Assembly (NCBI GenBank): GCA_017562135.1
Contig: QEYB01001398.1
Span: 186,001-250,000 of the forward strand
Origin: Dipylidium caninum
Taxonomy: Eukaryota; Platyhelminthes; Cestoda; Cyclophyllidea; Dipylidiidae
DNA: 64,000 nucleotides
Reading direction: 5' to 3'
Notes under the pieces: model-generated
The model's input: the letters and a program-made list of their open reading frames with translations, nothing else
The model's database searches: none
Told to the model about the DNA's origin: nothing
Made by a program: the position numbers and the translations under genes
Part shown: positions 47,164 to 58,796 of the stretch, piece by piece
Layout of the letters: each line of letters opens with the position of its first letter
Numbering within the stretch: position 1 is the first letter of the stretch

Positions 47164-49671
47164 TTAGTCGGCCAAAATAGACTCGATGAAGAAGGAAGGC
47201 TTCTTGGTAGTGAGGCTTCCACTGCTCGCGACGGCATCCTCGGCGGGGGACGTCGCCGGTGCGCTGCACGACGGCTGGACGGGACTGCGCGGTCTGCGAC
47301 GCTTCTGACTGCTGTTTGCCTGCCTCCGAGCCAACTCGGTGGGTGGAATGGGCTCGCCCGAGCACGTCAGCGGGTAGGCGTTGTGAGCCGGTCTCCCGGG
47401 GCCTTGGGGTGGAAAGAGGAAACACTCGGACTTAGTGTTGCGGCACAACGGTCTATCACCTCCTCCGCTTCACACCCAACTCGTCCTGGACGCCGCTCTG
47501 CCCGACCACCAGTTAGCTTAGCGATGCGTTTTTCAACAAAAAATTAGGAGACTTTGAGGCAACTGCCGAGACGGTTGTCAGACTGCCTCACTCTCCTTCC
47601 ACCGAACTCAGTGATCCTGCCATCGCGTCGTGCGATGTCCGTGGTCGACGCGGGGCTTTCCTTTTCCGTCAGGGGGGTCTTCTTCCCTCCCCAGCCCGTC
47701 GCGAGGCCTCTCGAACTGGAGAGCGCGAGGTTCCAGTCTGCTCAGCCACCTCCCAGCCGCGGAGCTGGTGGATTCAAGACAGACACTGAGGCTCGAGACT
47801 TCTGTAGCTTTCAATGGCGAGGAACATGCACACCTCCGTGGCGTTGGGATTCTGGGCTAATGGGGCGAAGAGGCATTCCATCGCCCCTTGTGAGAAGAGA
47901 TGACATCAGCGCTGACCAAGTGGACGCTCCTGGCGCTGGGGTTGCGACTGAGCGCCTGGCAGGTCTCAGCGTTTTAAAAGTGTTGGAAATAAACTGATAA
48001 ATAAAGGCGACATCATGATTAGCCTGCTTCTTGACGGCATGGAGGAAGGCGACGGGTTTTCCCACTGACTCTTCACAGCCTCTCGACTGAGACTCCTCGA
48101 GGTTCGCCTCTGACAGGAGGTGATGGATCGACAGAGTTGCAGAACGAAGTGCCGACGCCAAGCAGCGGAGCTGGCGGATGGTGGCAGTGGCGACGCCCCG
48201 TCAGGATGGGCGGCGACGGCGGACGAGTCCCGACGCGCCGGCGGGCAGCTCGGCACCGGTCGCACACTCGTCGTTCAAATTTAAACATCATCGACAACTT
48301 CGCCGCCTCATCAGGGTGTTGTTTGTAATGCAGCAAAATTCTCCCTGGTTGACGCCATGCGCAAGAACCATTTTTTTCGTGTGAACGAAAAAGTGTTAAA
48401 AATTTTTGAAGCCCAAAAATACCACACTGGAGCGAGTGCAGCGTACCGAACAAAATGCCCTTCAGCAAAACGACGAGGAGGAAATATAAAGTTGGCAGGC
48501 GAAACAGTTAAATCATTAAAGCAGTAATTTTTTCCCCCTTATTTTGCCGATCCCCGGGTGAGAGGAGGTGCCTCGCCCGGGTCTGCGCGGCCTCGAGGGA
48601 ACCCGCCGAGAGGCTGCCTTCCGCCGCACCGAGGCAGGCCAAATTAGAGGCGGCGACGGGACGGTGGACGAGTGGGGCAGTGGGAGAAGTGGAGGAAGTG
48701 GGGCCTTACCTTTCCTCGTGTTCTCGCGTTTTCGCCACTTCGCCCTCCGGTTTTGAAACCACACCTTAATTAGAGGAGAGACACAAGACGCGTTAGGAAG
48801 TCGCCTCGCAGGGGAATTTGCCCACAGCAAGCCGGACAGGACAGGGCTGGGGTCGGCGGTAGCGGTGGCACTGTCCGACGACGCAGTTGACCACCTACAG
48901 GCACCGGCTCCGCCAACCTGGACGGCAGCAGCTCAGTCGAGTGCGACAGTGGAGTCTCCGCCCCGGGGAAAAAAGCCGTCGCGTTACTAACAGCTTCGCA
49001 TTTTCCCCATACACCCCCATGACTGACTCTTTGCTAAGCCAAGTCCTGACACTGGGTGAATGTTAATTCGGCTTGTCGAAGGCTAACAAGCTTAATTCTG
49101 ACCTCTATTTTGTAGCAAATGGCGAATTTGGACCTGGGGTCAAATTAAATGGCGTAAGTTGAGTTGAATTAGGTTTAACCCGAAGTTAAAAAATTAAAAC
49201 CTAAAACAGCCCCACTCTGTTAGAGTTACCATTTTGAGCTTTTACTTATGTGCACTTAAGGGCATTTGAGAGTCGCGGACAATACAACGGCTTCCGTAGA
49301 GTCTGCTTCGACAGCTTCAGCTTTCGGGGAACAGAGTCCCGACTGTGAGGACCCTCCGCCACTTCTGCGAATGAGTTAAATGTTCAACAAGGGTGTTTGT
49401 GTGAGGTCTGCGCGCCTACCTCGCTGGTTGAAAGGCCATATTTCACACGCCCCAGTGGCCAACTCCCCAGGCTGTCCGGTCGCGCGTGCTACTGAAAAGG
49501 CAATAAGTAGACTTGCCTGGACCCTAGACTCGGTGAGTTCGAGGCGTCGCGCCAAATCCTCCCGACATCGCAAGCCTGGGTAGTGACTTCGGTGGAATGC
49601 CGCGTCCAATTCGCTCAATTGGTGGTGTGTGAAGTTTGTGCGGCTCCTTTGCTTCCGACCCTGCGTCGACT
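47164..49671 (-). CDS. UNCX: UNCX/unc-4 paired-like homeobox protein, 5' exon(s) not found
   Basis: Three minus-strand exons: about 49671-49517, 48764-48710, 47402-47164. The first two encode a complete homeodomain ([41 protein letters not shown] / [15 protein letters not shown]). Position 50 is Gln, and the intron falls between homeodomain residues 46 and 47, typical of paired-like genes. The next exon continues [18 protein letters not shown], the tail characteristic of UNCX/unc-4, which specifies neurons and segments as a DNA-binding repressor. The protein ends only 79 residues after the ENTRK junction, in FFIESILAD, an eh1-type Groucho motif. The donor after the first exon is GCAAGT (GC-AG intron); the others are GT-AG. 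Phases agree. The N-terminal exon or exons upstream of 49671 could not be identified. Confidence 0.9.
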
Positions 49672-49713
49672 CTGTGTAAAGTTACGCCTCTTTTTAATTA
49701 TCAGACACATATA

Positions 49714-49739
49714 AACACACACACACACACACACACACA
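49714..49739. repeat. (AC)n microsatellite
   Basis: Perfect AC run some 45 bp upstream (in gene orientation) of the UNCX homeodomain exon. Confidence 0.95.
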
Positions 49740-50379
49740 ATCAGAGTGGGAATGAAAGAGAATATTATGGTCGCCCTCTCGCCCACGGGCGAAATAGGCC
49801 TGGTGTCTGACGCACAGTCAACCCAGTGGCAGTGGACGTGCGGTTCACGGGCCCTCGGGCTTTCTGTTTTTCCTCACCACAGATATGCCACAGAGGGGCG
49901 AGTGCAGCAAATGCGGAGGTTGAAGAGATGGGCGAGGCGATGCAGACAGTAAGGGAGACTAACCTCGTTTCTTGCCCGCGTCAGGAGGCCTCGGCAGCTC
50001 GGGGGCCTGGCACTGCAGCAGGGAGAGGGGCAAACTTGCCGGGGACAGCGTTGACAGGCCTTCCAGCGGGTGGTAGAACGGTTCCACTAAAGACGCAAAA
50101 CGACGAGTTTAGACGTCGCCACGAAGGGCACGGGGAGGCCTTTCGTGTTCAGACAAGTTGTTATACGAGGCTTAATGCATGCTACTAATAACACGCTTCG
50201 TTGAGCTGATGGTGGAACACTCGAGCGTGTCGTGAAAAAAATCCCCCGTGAAGTGGCTGAACGAGAACCCGAAAATTGTTTCTGCCACTGTGCGGCGCCG
50301 AATTGACTGACTAAACAATTGACTAACGGCGAAAGCTGACGACAGAGGTGGCAGACACTGATTATGAGGATTCGTTTCA

Positions 50380-50510
50380 TGTTAATGTCCCTCGATGACC
50401 TGTGGGGCGCTCCCCCTCGCTGGGCGTCGCCTTCCCACCCGCTCCTCCGCCTCAGCGACACCCTCGGACGTTGGGCGGGAGGACGCGGCCCGTGGGAGAG
50501 GAGGAGTCGG
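50380..50510 (+). repeat. Diverged direct repeat, copy 1
   Basis: Shares a run of similar blocks with 53740-53870 in the same orientation: a GTTAATGTCCCTCGA-like block, a GCGCTCCCCC block, and CTCCGCCTCAGCGACACCCTCGG against CTCCGCTTCAACGACGCTCTCGG. Identity looks like about two thirds by eye, with indels that break any common frame. Confidence 0.4.
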
Positions 50511-53500
50511 TGGCGATGTGGTGTGGAGTGGAGTGAGTTCTGTGGCTTCGCGTGAGATGTCGGGGACGGGAGGTCGGGCGCCGAGCGGAACCCCAGCTGA
50601 TTTGCTCTTACGCGGAACAACGCGCACGCAGCAATGCGACAGACCGACGAGACAGTCTGCGGAAGGGGAGCAGTTGACTGTGTGTGCCGAAAAATGCCAT
50701 AGTTAAACCGCGGTGGAGGAAGTTTCCCAGGGTTGCACACTCGAGGGAACGACTGTTTGATTTGCGCCCTCCACAACCCGCTTGACTCGTTACGCATGGA
50801 GTGGGGCCTCCCTTCCCACCGGCGCACGCCTCCTCTCGGCCTGGAGGCAGCTTCTGCGAAGTCTTGTGCCTCCTCCCCCCCCTGCGAGCCGGTCCGAGGG
50901 GGTCGACGGGCCCGTCTTTCGCAGGATGGCAGCACTCCCGGCAGAGTACCATCTGCTCTTCCTCCGCGCCCGCCAGGCTGAAAAAAAGACGCAAGAGAGC
51001 GGCGGTTCCCGGGAGACACCACCGTGTCCACTCTCCTCTGCCAGCGCACTCCAGTTTGCCGACCCGCCTGAGGGGAGCGCGACAAGACTGAGGTTCTCTC
51101 CCGCCTCCTACGATCCACTGCGAGGCGCCGAGATGCTTCGACGCCCGTTATAGGTAAAAATCGCCTTTACCAAGTCAGGCCACGTGGTGTCCTGCCGAGA
51201 TTACGTTAATTGAACGAAGCAAGGCTTATGTTAAGGGTGGGGGCGAATAAGAAGAAGTCACGACATTCGAAGGTGGGAGGAAAAAAGACACCGCCGAAAT
51301 CCGCCCGAGACTTGTGGCGCGCAACTTGGTCGGTGCCTCGCGGCGGCGCTCGCGCGCATTCCGCTGCGACCGCACGGACCGCCGGTGAGTCCACGCGGTG
51401 ACGCCGGCTGCGCGTCCGCCCGCTCCGCCTCGGACGAGGCGCGTGGCCACGTGGCCGAGTGCGGTCAGGGCGATTTTTCTGAGGGACCGAGGTGGATATT
51501 CTCCGGTCGTCACGTGGTCACGACGCCCCGAGGGCGATGGTTAATCGCTCAGGGGGCGAGGGAGAGTTGCCCGCCGTGGCGACCGCCGCCGCATCTGTGT
51601 CACGATTTGACACTTAAAGGCCCTCGTGGTCGTGGTCGTGGTCGGGTGGGCGACACGGGAAAAAGGCGCTCGTTCGTCGTCATTTGGGGGCGGAGGGCAG
51701 TGGGGCCGGGGGGGCGGTTAAACTCTGCAATTCGCAAGTTTCCGCGTAAGACGCACGCCGGGCAAACCCTGTGTCACGAGTCGCGGAGGGACCGAGAGGA
51801 GGAATGGGACGAGTCGAGCGCCCTGTCGAGACCACCGACAGCCCGAAGTCACCACGTTCACTGCTCAGTGTCACTTGTCACTGTTATCTTCCAGCTGTCA
51901 TTTGGCCGGATGCGAATGACCATCGTCAGGCGGCCGAATGCCTCCACCGCTCACAGCACCTCGCCCGTCCGCTTCGATTCTGCCTGCCTCTTGTCGCTGT
52001 CCCACGTCCCGCGGAAGGACTCATTGCGGCCACTGGGACACAGCAACCGCCCACTTCCACGCCTCGTCACCAAGGCAGCGGGGACGGCGTTGAGACGGTC
52101 CAGCCGGTTGCCTAGCCAGTCGCTCCGTAGAAGAGCACCCCACGCGCTCAGACCATGGTGAGAGGACTTTCGTCCCCTCGCCCATGCGCCAGACGTGGCT
52201 TCCATGAACGTACTTCCCTTCAATGTAGACACACACGCACACTCACAGACGCACAGACAGACAGACGGTCATTCACGGCAAACGCTGTTGGCAATCGGAC
52301 CTCTTCCGGGATGAAATGAGTGTTAATGGGCCGGAGGTGAACTTTCCTTGATCGCCCACCGAGCCTCGGTCATCGTGACGCAGCTCAAATGCGATGCCGG
52401 TCGACACTCGGTGGCGGCCACGCAGCCCAGCGCTCTCACCGCTCCGTCGACTCGTGCGGCGCCGACTTCGCTGGTCGCCAACAGACGGCTACGTGCGACA
52501 CTCCACTTCTCGCGAGGGCATTCTGGATGAGCTTCGCGGAGGGGGAAATGTTAAGCGGCAGCACTTCTGAGCCTCCTGCTCGAAACCACCGCCCCGATGT
52601 CCCAGCTCCGTTCACGCGACGCTGACGGGACGGGGGCCCCGAAGGCCTCCTTCGACAGGGCCGAGCAGAGCGCCATTGCGAGGAAAAGTGGAGGCTCGTG
52701 TGCTGTCGACGAGAGCTGCCGCGCGAGTGACACGTTTGGTGCTCTTCTGTCCCGAAGGGGCAGTTGGGGTGTTTGGTCGGCGAATCCCCCCAGTCACGAT
52801 AAATTCGCTGCCGATCGCCAACCCCATGGGCCGGTCAAGGCCCTCATCACATCTCCCTCCTCCTCCCACCCCCGCAGTCCCGACACAGTCGAGGAGGAGG
52901 AGGAGGAGGAGGAGGGGGAACGGTGTCTCCGGGGCTGATCATGTTGCCATGTCAAGGGTCACGCACGAGTTATGACAAAAGAGGCTAATTTGTTGGGTAA
53001 AAGTAAAAAGTAAAAATAAGGTTCATCTCTCCCGTTGTCTCGAAGCCTACACGCGACTCTCCTCCACACGACTCCACGGCGGCAGCCTCCGCCGCGTCGC
53101 CCGCCTTTCCACACGGTGGGAGACGAGATCGGGGGAAGGGGGGAAGGTGGGGGGAGGGGGGGGGCAGTTAAAACCACCACCTCCCAGCCGAGGCGAGGAG
53201 GAATGCACGAGGTGCACGTATTAATTAGACATGGGGAAGGAGTAATTAAGTGGACTCTCGGAGGATCTCACATCCACCTCGAATTAATTTTGCCTTTCCG
53301 TCGAGTTTTTTTTTGCCCAATGTGCTCGGGAGCGAGCGTCGGGGGCGTCGCTCGCACCGGTCACCCGGTGGTGCAGCTTGGAACGCGCTGAGCGGACGGT
53401 GGCAGCTGCCAAAACACACATAGACTGGAGGGAGGGGGGGGGCGTGTGGTGGGGCGCCGGAGAGGTGGAGGAGGCTGACAGAGAAATCCACCGCACGATG

Positions 53501-53739
53501 GACGCAGCGCCGAGCCCGTGGTGGTCTTACGGGAACGGGGGAGAGGAGGAGCACTTGCTCGAAGGGGATCCTTCAAGCGAGGGCAGTGAAAACGGGTGAT
53601 CGTCAACATGTCTTGAGATGATGGGCTGATGGAAAATTTCCTCAAAGTGCAAAAAAACTGTTTCTTCCTCAAATAATCCCCTTTAGCTTCACCGACTAGC
53701 AGACGAATTGCGCGACGACCCAGATGGGAATGCGTCTCA

Positions 53740-53870
53740 CGCTAATGTTCCTCGAAGTGGAGAGGCGGACTCCGCCGATGCGGGGCAGGGCGCTCCCCCG
53801 CTGTCCGTCGCCTCTGCGCCCACTTCTCCGCTTCAACGACGCTCTCGGGCGGCGGACTGCAGAAGTCGGC
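53740..53870 (+). repeat. Diverged direct repeat, copy 2
   Basis: Partner of the repeat at 50380-50510, with the same block order and orientation. Family and full extent unknown. Confidence 0.4.
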
Positions 53871-54487
53871 TCGGGGCAGAGGGGAGTTGGTGACGATTGC
53901 GGAAGTTGCGGCCGCAGCCGGAGGCGGTGCAAGGCGAGAAAGCGCCGCCTGGTTTTCTTATTGAACCGGACGCCGCGAGCAAACACAACAGTGCCGCAAA
54001 CCGTGCAGGAAGATCGAGAAGGACCGCGAGTGGCGGCTGAAAACCAAAGCACCGACGATCGCCAGGAAAGACATAGCAAATGAGGAAATAAACTGCGGTC
54101 CGGTGGTCCATTGGAAGTGCGAGGGGAGGAGCCTCCTCCAGGGGAACTCGGCGATTGCGTGCGGTCAGAAAAAATGCGATGAAACTGGAACAATCCACCG
54201 AACGTCTCGCATTTGCGCATGTCCGACGAAATGAAGGGTCTGAGGCTCAGCTACTCCCGCCCAGCCGTGACCGAAGTGCTGATCACGATCGCGGAAGGGC
54301 GCGGAGAGGTGAGGTTCCGCTGCTCCAGTGATGACTGGCGTCTATTGGAGTGGACGCCAGCGGCCCAAGTTCCATCGCTCAGGCGGCGGTTGTGTAAGTC
54401 CAACGGGGCCGAACGCCGCCCGCCGAAATGCCCGCCGCCTCGAGCTGCAGGTGGCCGCTCGCCACGACGAGAGACATTTCGCCGTCT

Positions 54488-55358
54488 CTTGCGCCTTCTC
54501 CGCCACCGTCGACACGTCGGTGCTCGCCTCATTCACACCCACGCCACGGACTCGCTGCCTCGTCGACTCCTCCACGCCGCCGACCGTCTCGCACGTGCAC
54601 TCGGGCCAAAATGTGCTCACACCTCGTTCACAACCTCCTCGCTCCCTCGCTCTCCCTCTCTCTCTGGCTCCCTCCCTTCTCTCTTCACTTCTGCCCTCCC
54701 TTCTCTCCCTCACCTTTGCCCCTCCGCTCTCCAGCTTCCACCGCCACACTACCACACTGCTTCACTTGCACACCGCCACCGCCACCCCGCCACCCCGCAC
54801 CCGCCAGTCCTGTACTCAAAGAGACCAGCGCAACTTCTCCCACCCGCCTTCACACGACGCCTCCTCGAGGACACTCTATCCGTTCACGGACCAGCGGCGG
54901 CTATCACGCCCGTCCTCCCCAGTCAACTCACCAACGCATCTCCGTCTGACTCGCCCCACCTCGCAACTGCAACTGTCTGCACCCGCAAACGCCATGGCGA
55001 AAGCGCTTCCACCATTCGAGTCGTGGAATGTCCGGCGACGAGGGCATTAGGCCGCGTCCCCAGACATTGGGCGTCGAGCATCCGCCCCCGGTCGCGGTGG
55101 ACTCCTCCCACTTCGAGTGGAGGGAATTTTACACTCTCATCTCCTCCTCCTCCTCCTCCTCCTTCTCCGCCCTTCTCTGCCCCACCGCTGCAGCCTGCTC
55201 CGTGGCAGTCGTGCTTCGTCCCACCGTCCCGCCTTCCAACCGTGCCGCCGTCCACTGCCACCGCGGTGCCAAGGGCAGTGGCCATCACCGCGGGTCGTGG
55301 ACTTCAGGACGTCGTCTGCTCTCTGCCGTGTGCCACGTGGTGCCATGCTGCAGCGCAG
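54488..55358 (+). repeat. Inverted duplication A, left arm
   Basis: About 870 bp that recur in reverse complement at 57389-58266. Agreement is near-complete by eye along the whole arm, with small indels mainly in GC-rich microsatellites (for example the number of CCGCCACC units near 54785). The long open frame across this arm (54213-55382) is not conserved in the other arm because indels shift the frame, so the repeat is probably non-coding. Confidence 0.9.
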
Positions 55359-57388
55359 GGCGCGGTCGGCCGTCTTCACTGAGAGGGCACATGTGCGAAA
55401 TGGTGCCCGAGCGGGAGCACCGAGGCCTCCTCGCTTGTCGTCTCGACTTCTACTCGACTCTGTCGGCAACCGTGAGAGATGTCGTAACGCGTGAAAGCGA
55501 CTTCTTGCGGACGAACTCCAGTTTAATTAATTAACTTTCCAAAACATGCCAGTCCGACGCGTCTCAGACGCCAGCGGCGGGCGGATATCGACTTGAAGAG
55601 GCTCTCGAGACGGGGACGGCAGGGCGAAGAGGCCTGTGCCCTTCACGCTGGTCTACCGGCATCAGACCAGGGTTTCCGACTCACGAGGTACGCAGTTGTG
55701 ATTAACTATTTAATTCTTCCGACAAAATTGCGCATTTGCTGGACTCACCTCTGGCATTGCGACGTAAGTGTCACTTGCGAAAGTGACCTCCGTGCTCATT
55801 AATGCAGGTCAGGGGAGGCTGATTGGCAGATACAAAAAGGCAACAAAAATTAGCTGTGCATTGCACACTTTTTATTAGTCACACGGCTAAGAGTGCTGTC
55901 TACCCGCAACAGAGGGCGTCGGGGAAAACGAGGAGGGCGGCTTCGGGGTCTGCCACCCAACGAGATGACACGCACAACTTACTGCGCTTGCAGGAGGCGG
56001 TCCACTCGCCCGACAGGGCGGCGAGATAACGGGAAGAGAGCGAGCGGGGGGCCGAGGGAACGGGAAACACGGACTAACAGTCAGGCTAACGGAGGCGTGG
56101 GGATGAGGGAGGGGAAGGGAAGGGAGCGTCGGGCGGCCTTCGAGTTCTGCATTTAGCCTCCAACACTTGCGAGGGAGGTTAAATTTCACCCACTTACACA
56201 TAACTTTCCGAGGCGCCTTACGAACGCTTTCACCGAGGCCTCTGCCTCGGCAAAGCGCTCGCTGCGCTCTCAGAAGCGAGTGGCGAGGCGTCCGCCTTCT
56301 GTAAGGCGGAAGAGGGGGTTGGTAGGACACCAACATCGCGTACTACACTAACATAAGTGTGGATAGAGGGAGAGCACTTGTAGAGAGGCTATTTAATATC
56401 ATTTATCGAGCTTGCAAAAAGCACTCATTTATAATAATAATGCTATTTGGCAAAGAGTGAAAGCAATAGTCGTCAAATAGACCGCCATTAATGTTTTTTA
56501 GTGAAAAATTGGCCTTTTATGCGAGTAATGAAAGCCTATAGAGCATCCACATGAGGATAAAAAAGGTGAGTGAAGAGGCGTGCGTAAAGTGCTAATACAC
56601 GGGGCTGTTCTCACCTGAGGATTAAAAATGTGACCAGCATTTCCAGAGTTAATGTTTCCGCATTCAGTTCCCGAATTGTTCTCTTGTATCATCCCAAGTG
56701 AGAGACAGGCTGGCACCCCTTTCGACTCGATCAACGTGTGCCTTTTCAAACGAGCCGGCTGACGTCTCATTGGTCGGACGCGGCGCCTCGACCAATGAGA
56801 AGCGGCGTTGGCGATTAGCGGTGCGAGCGAGCCAATAGAGGCGAGGCATGTGGATGTGGCACAATCGTCGTCGACATTGGTGATTCTGGGGCGGGGGGAC
56901 TCCGTCGGTCTCGCGGGGAGGATGAAGGTCACGAAGAGACAACAACTGTATGTTTTTATTAATGTCATTCATGCATGTAATTTTGCATTAAATAATATTT
57001 TTGTGAAATTGCTTATGCAGTTTAAGTGTCTTAGCGTCATGGTGTCACCTTTTGTGTGGCTGGAGACTAATGCGTTACACAATTTGGAACCGTCCATGAC
57101 AGAAGTGTAAAAAGAAAGTAACTCCTTGGGTAAAAGTATATCCATTGAAGGTGCTTCGCGATGGAGTACAAGAACTTAACACCCAACTGGTGGGAGAATA
57201 TATAAAAACGTAGGGCAGACTGTGGCGAGAAGACGTTGGACTCAGCTTCTTTCACGGCGAGGACGACTAGAAGGGTGGCCTTTGGTGCTCCCTTCATCTA
57301 TTATTTTTTGCATGCGCAGCAGTGCACCTCCCACCGAAAGGCTGATTGAGGTGAAGCACGACTGGATGAGGGCGACCGCGTCGACGCC
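55359..57388. other. Spacer of palindrome A
   Basis: About 2.0 kb between the arms of inverted duplication A. It contains a hairpin cluster (about 56227-56310) and a CCAAT/CRE promoter-like cluster (56760-56836) but no gene I can identify. The right part (56.9-57.2 kb) is AT-rich. Confidence 0.6.
56760..56836. promoter_or_regulatory. CRE plus three CCAAT boxes, partly in dyad symmetry
   Basis: TGACGTC (56760-56766) is followed at once by CTCATTGGTCG (56766-56776) and its exact reverse complement CGACCAATGAG (56789-56799), and then by GCCAAT (56831-56836). Such spaced CCAAT boxes with a CRE are typical of NF-Y/CREB-driven housekeeping promoters. No coding sequence is recognisable on either side. 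Confidence 0.45.
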
Positions 57389-58266
57389 CTGCGCTGCAGC
57401 ATGGCACCACGTGGCACACGGCAGAGCAGACGACGTCCTGAAGTCCACGACCCGCGGTGATGGCCACTGCCCTTGGCACCGCGGTGGCAGTGGACGGCGG
57501 CACGGTTGGAAGGCGGGACGGTGGGACGAAGCCACGACTGCCACGGGGAGCAGGCTGCAGCGGTGGGGCAGAGAAGGGCGGAGAAGGAGGAGGAGGAGGA
57601 GGAGATGAGGAGTGTAAAATTCCCTCCACTCGAAGTGGGAGGAGTCCACCGCGACCGGGCGGATGCTCGACGCCCAATGTCTGGGGACGCGGCCTAATGC
57701 CCTCGTCGCCGACGATTCCACGACTCGAATGGTGGAAGCGCTTTCGCCATGGCGTTTGCGGGTGCAGACAGTGCAGTTGCGAGGGTGGGGCGAGTCAGAC
57801 GGAGATGCGTTGGTGAGTGACTGGGGGAGGACGGGCGTGATAGCCGCCGCTGGTCCGTGAACGGATAGAGTGTCCTCGAGGAGGCGTCGTGTGAAGGCGG
57901 GTGGAGAAGTTGCGCTGGTCTCTTTGAGTACAGGACTGGCGGGGTGGCGGGGTGGCGGGGTGGCGGGGTGGCGGGTGGCGGTGTGCAAGTGAAGCAGTGT
58001 GGTAGTGTGGCGGTGGAGCTGGGAGAGCGGGAGGGCAAAGGTGAGGAGAGAAGGGAGGGCAGAAGTGAAGAGAGAAGGGAGGGAGCAGAGAGAGAGGGAG
58101 CGAGGGAGCGAGGGAGCGAGGGAGGTTGTGAACGAGGTGTGAGCACATTTTGGCCCCGAGTGCACGTGCGAGACGGTCGGCGGCGTGGAGGAGTCGACGA
58201 GGCAGCGAGTCCGTGGCGTGGGTGTGAATGAGGCGAGCACCGACGTGTCGACGGGTGGCGGAGAAG
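57389..58266 (-). repeat. Inverted duplication A, right arm
   Basis: Reverse complement of 54488-55358. The inner limit is at the sequence that reads CCATGCTGCAGCGCAGGGCG in the left arm, and the outer limit is at the CTTCTCCGCCACC block. It carries a GGCGGGGT tandem (about 57944-57976) with more units than its counterpart, showing that the arms have diverged by slippage. Confidence 0.9.
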
Positions 58267-58535
58267 ACGCCACGAAGATCACCGTGGGCAATTTCACTTT
58301 TCGGCCCACAAACCAAACTGTTTCTGTTGGCGGCCAAGTGGCTGCGCATGCGAAGGGGCAATGGGATGTCAACATTTGCTTAGAAGCACAACTTTTATGC
58401 AGTGAGACGCGGTCCGTCTCGCCACCACAAACTCTCTGATCTCTGCTACCACCACGCTGAGTCGTGAGCGCGATTTGACCTCAAGAAGCGGCGGTGAAGG
58501 AGTTTGGCCATTAAACGAGTTCTCCGCCCAACGAG

Positions 58536-58630
58536 GAGGCGAGGCGAGGCGAGGCGAGGCGAGGCGAGGCGAGGCGAGACGAGACGAGACGAGACGAGAC
58601 GAGACGAGACGAGACGAGACGAGACGAGAC
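58536..58630 (+). repeat. Pentanucleotide array (GAGGC)8(GAGAC)11
   Basis: Eight GAGGC units (58536-58575) switch directly to eleven GAGAC units (58576-58630), all perfect. The array lies between inverted duplications A and B. Open frames through it are simple Arg/Gly/Asp repeats. Confidence 0.97.
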
Positions 58631-58796
58631 GAGGCCCCGCGGTGCAGGTGCCACACACGCGGTGGGGAGCAGCAACAGCCCTCGCCACGGTTTGCCACTG
58701 CTGGCCGCCCTCCGCCAAACCACTGCGTCGCGCACTTTGGCCACCTGTGGAGCGGACTCCTTCGAAGCGCTCCTTTGGCTGTTCGCCAGTCCACTT

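Larger units (their letters stand above)
49672..54487. other. GC-rich region upstream of UNCX, no confident gene
   Basis: Should contain the 5' exon(s) and promoter of UNCX, but I cannot place them. Holds an AC microsatellite (49714-49739), a CTC/GAG trinucleotide run near 52890, poly-G runs near 53150 and 53430, and a diverged direct repeat (about 50380-50510 and 53740-53870). A 343-residue minus-strand frame at 50087-51118 has no recognisable domain. Confidence 0.45.

Noticed and set aside
50087..51118. 343-residue minus-strand open frame upstream of UNCX
   Set aside because: Considered as the UNCX N-terminus, but composition is Arg/Gly-rich noise and I could not define a donor joining it to the homeodomain exon in phase.
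54213..55382. 389-residue plus-strand open frame
   Set aside because: It lies mostly inside inverted duplication A. The opposite arm has frame-shifting indels, and the translation is Ser/Pro/Thr/His low-complexity, so it is not a conserved gene.
57242..58375. 377-residue minus-strand open frame
   Set aside because: It is the other arm of the same inverted repeat; it is open because of GC-rich composition, with no domain.
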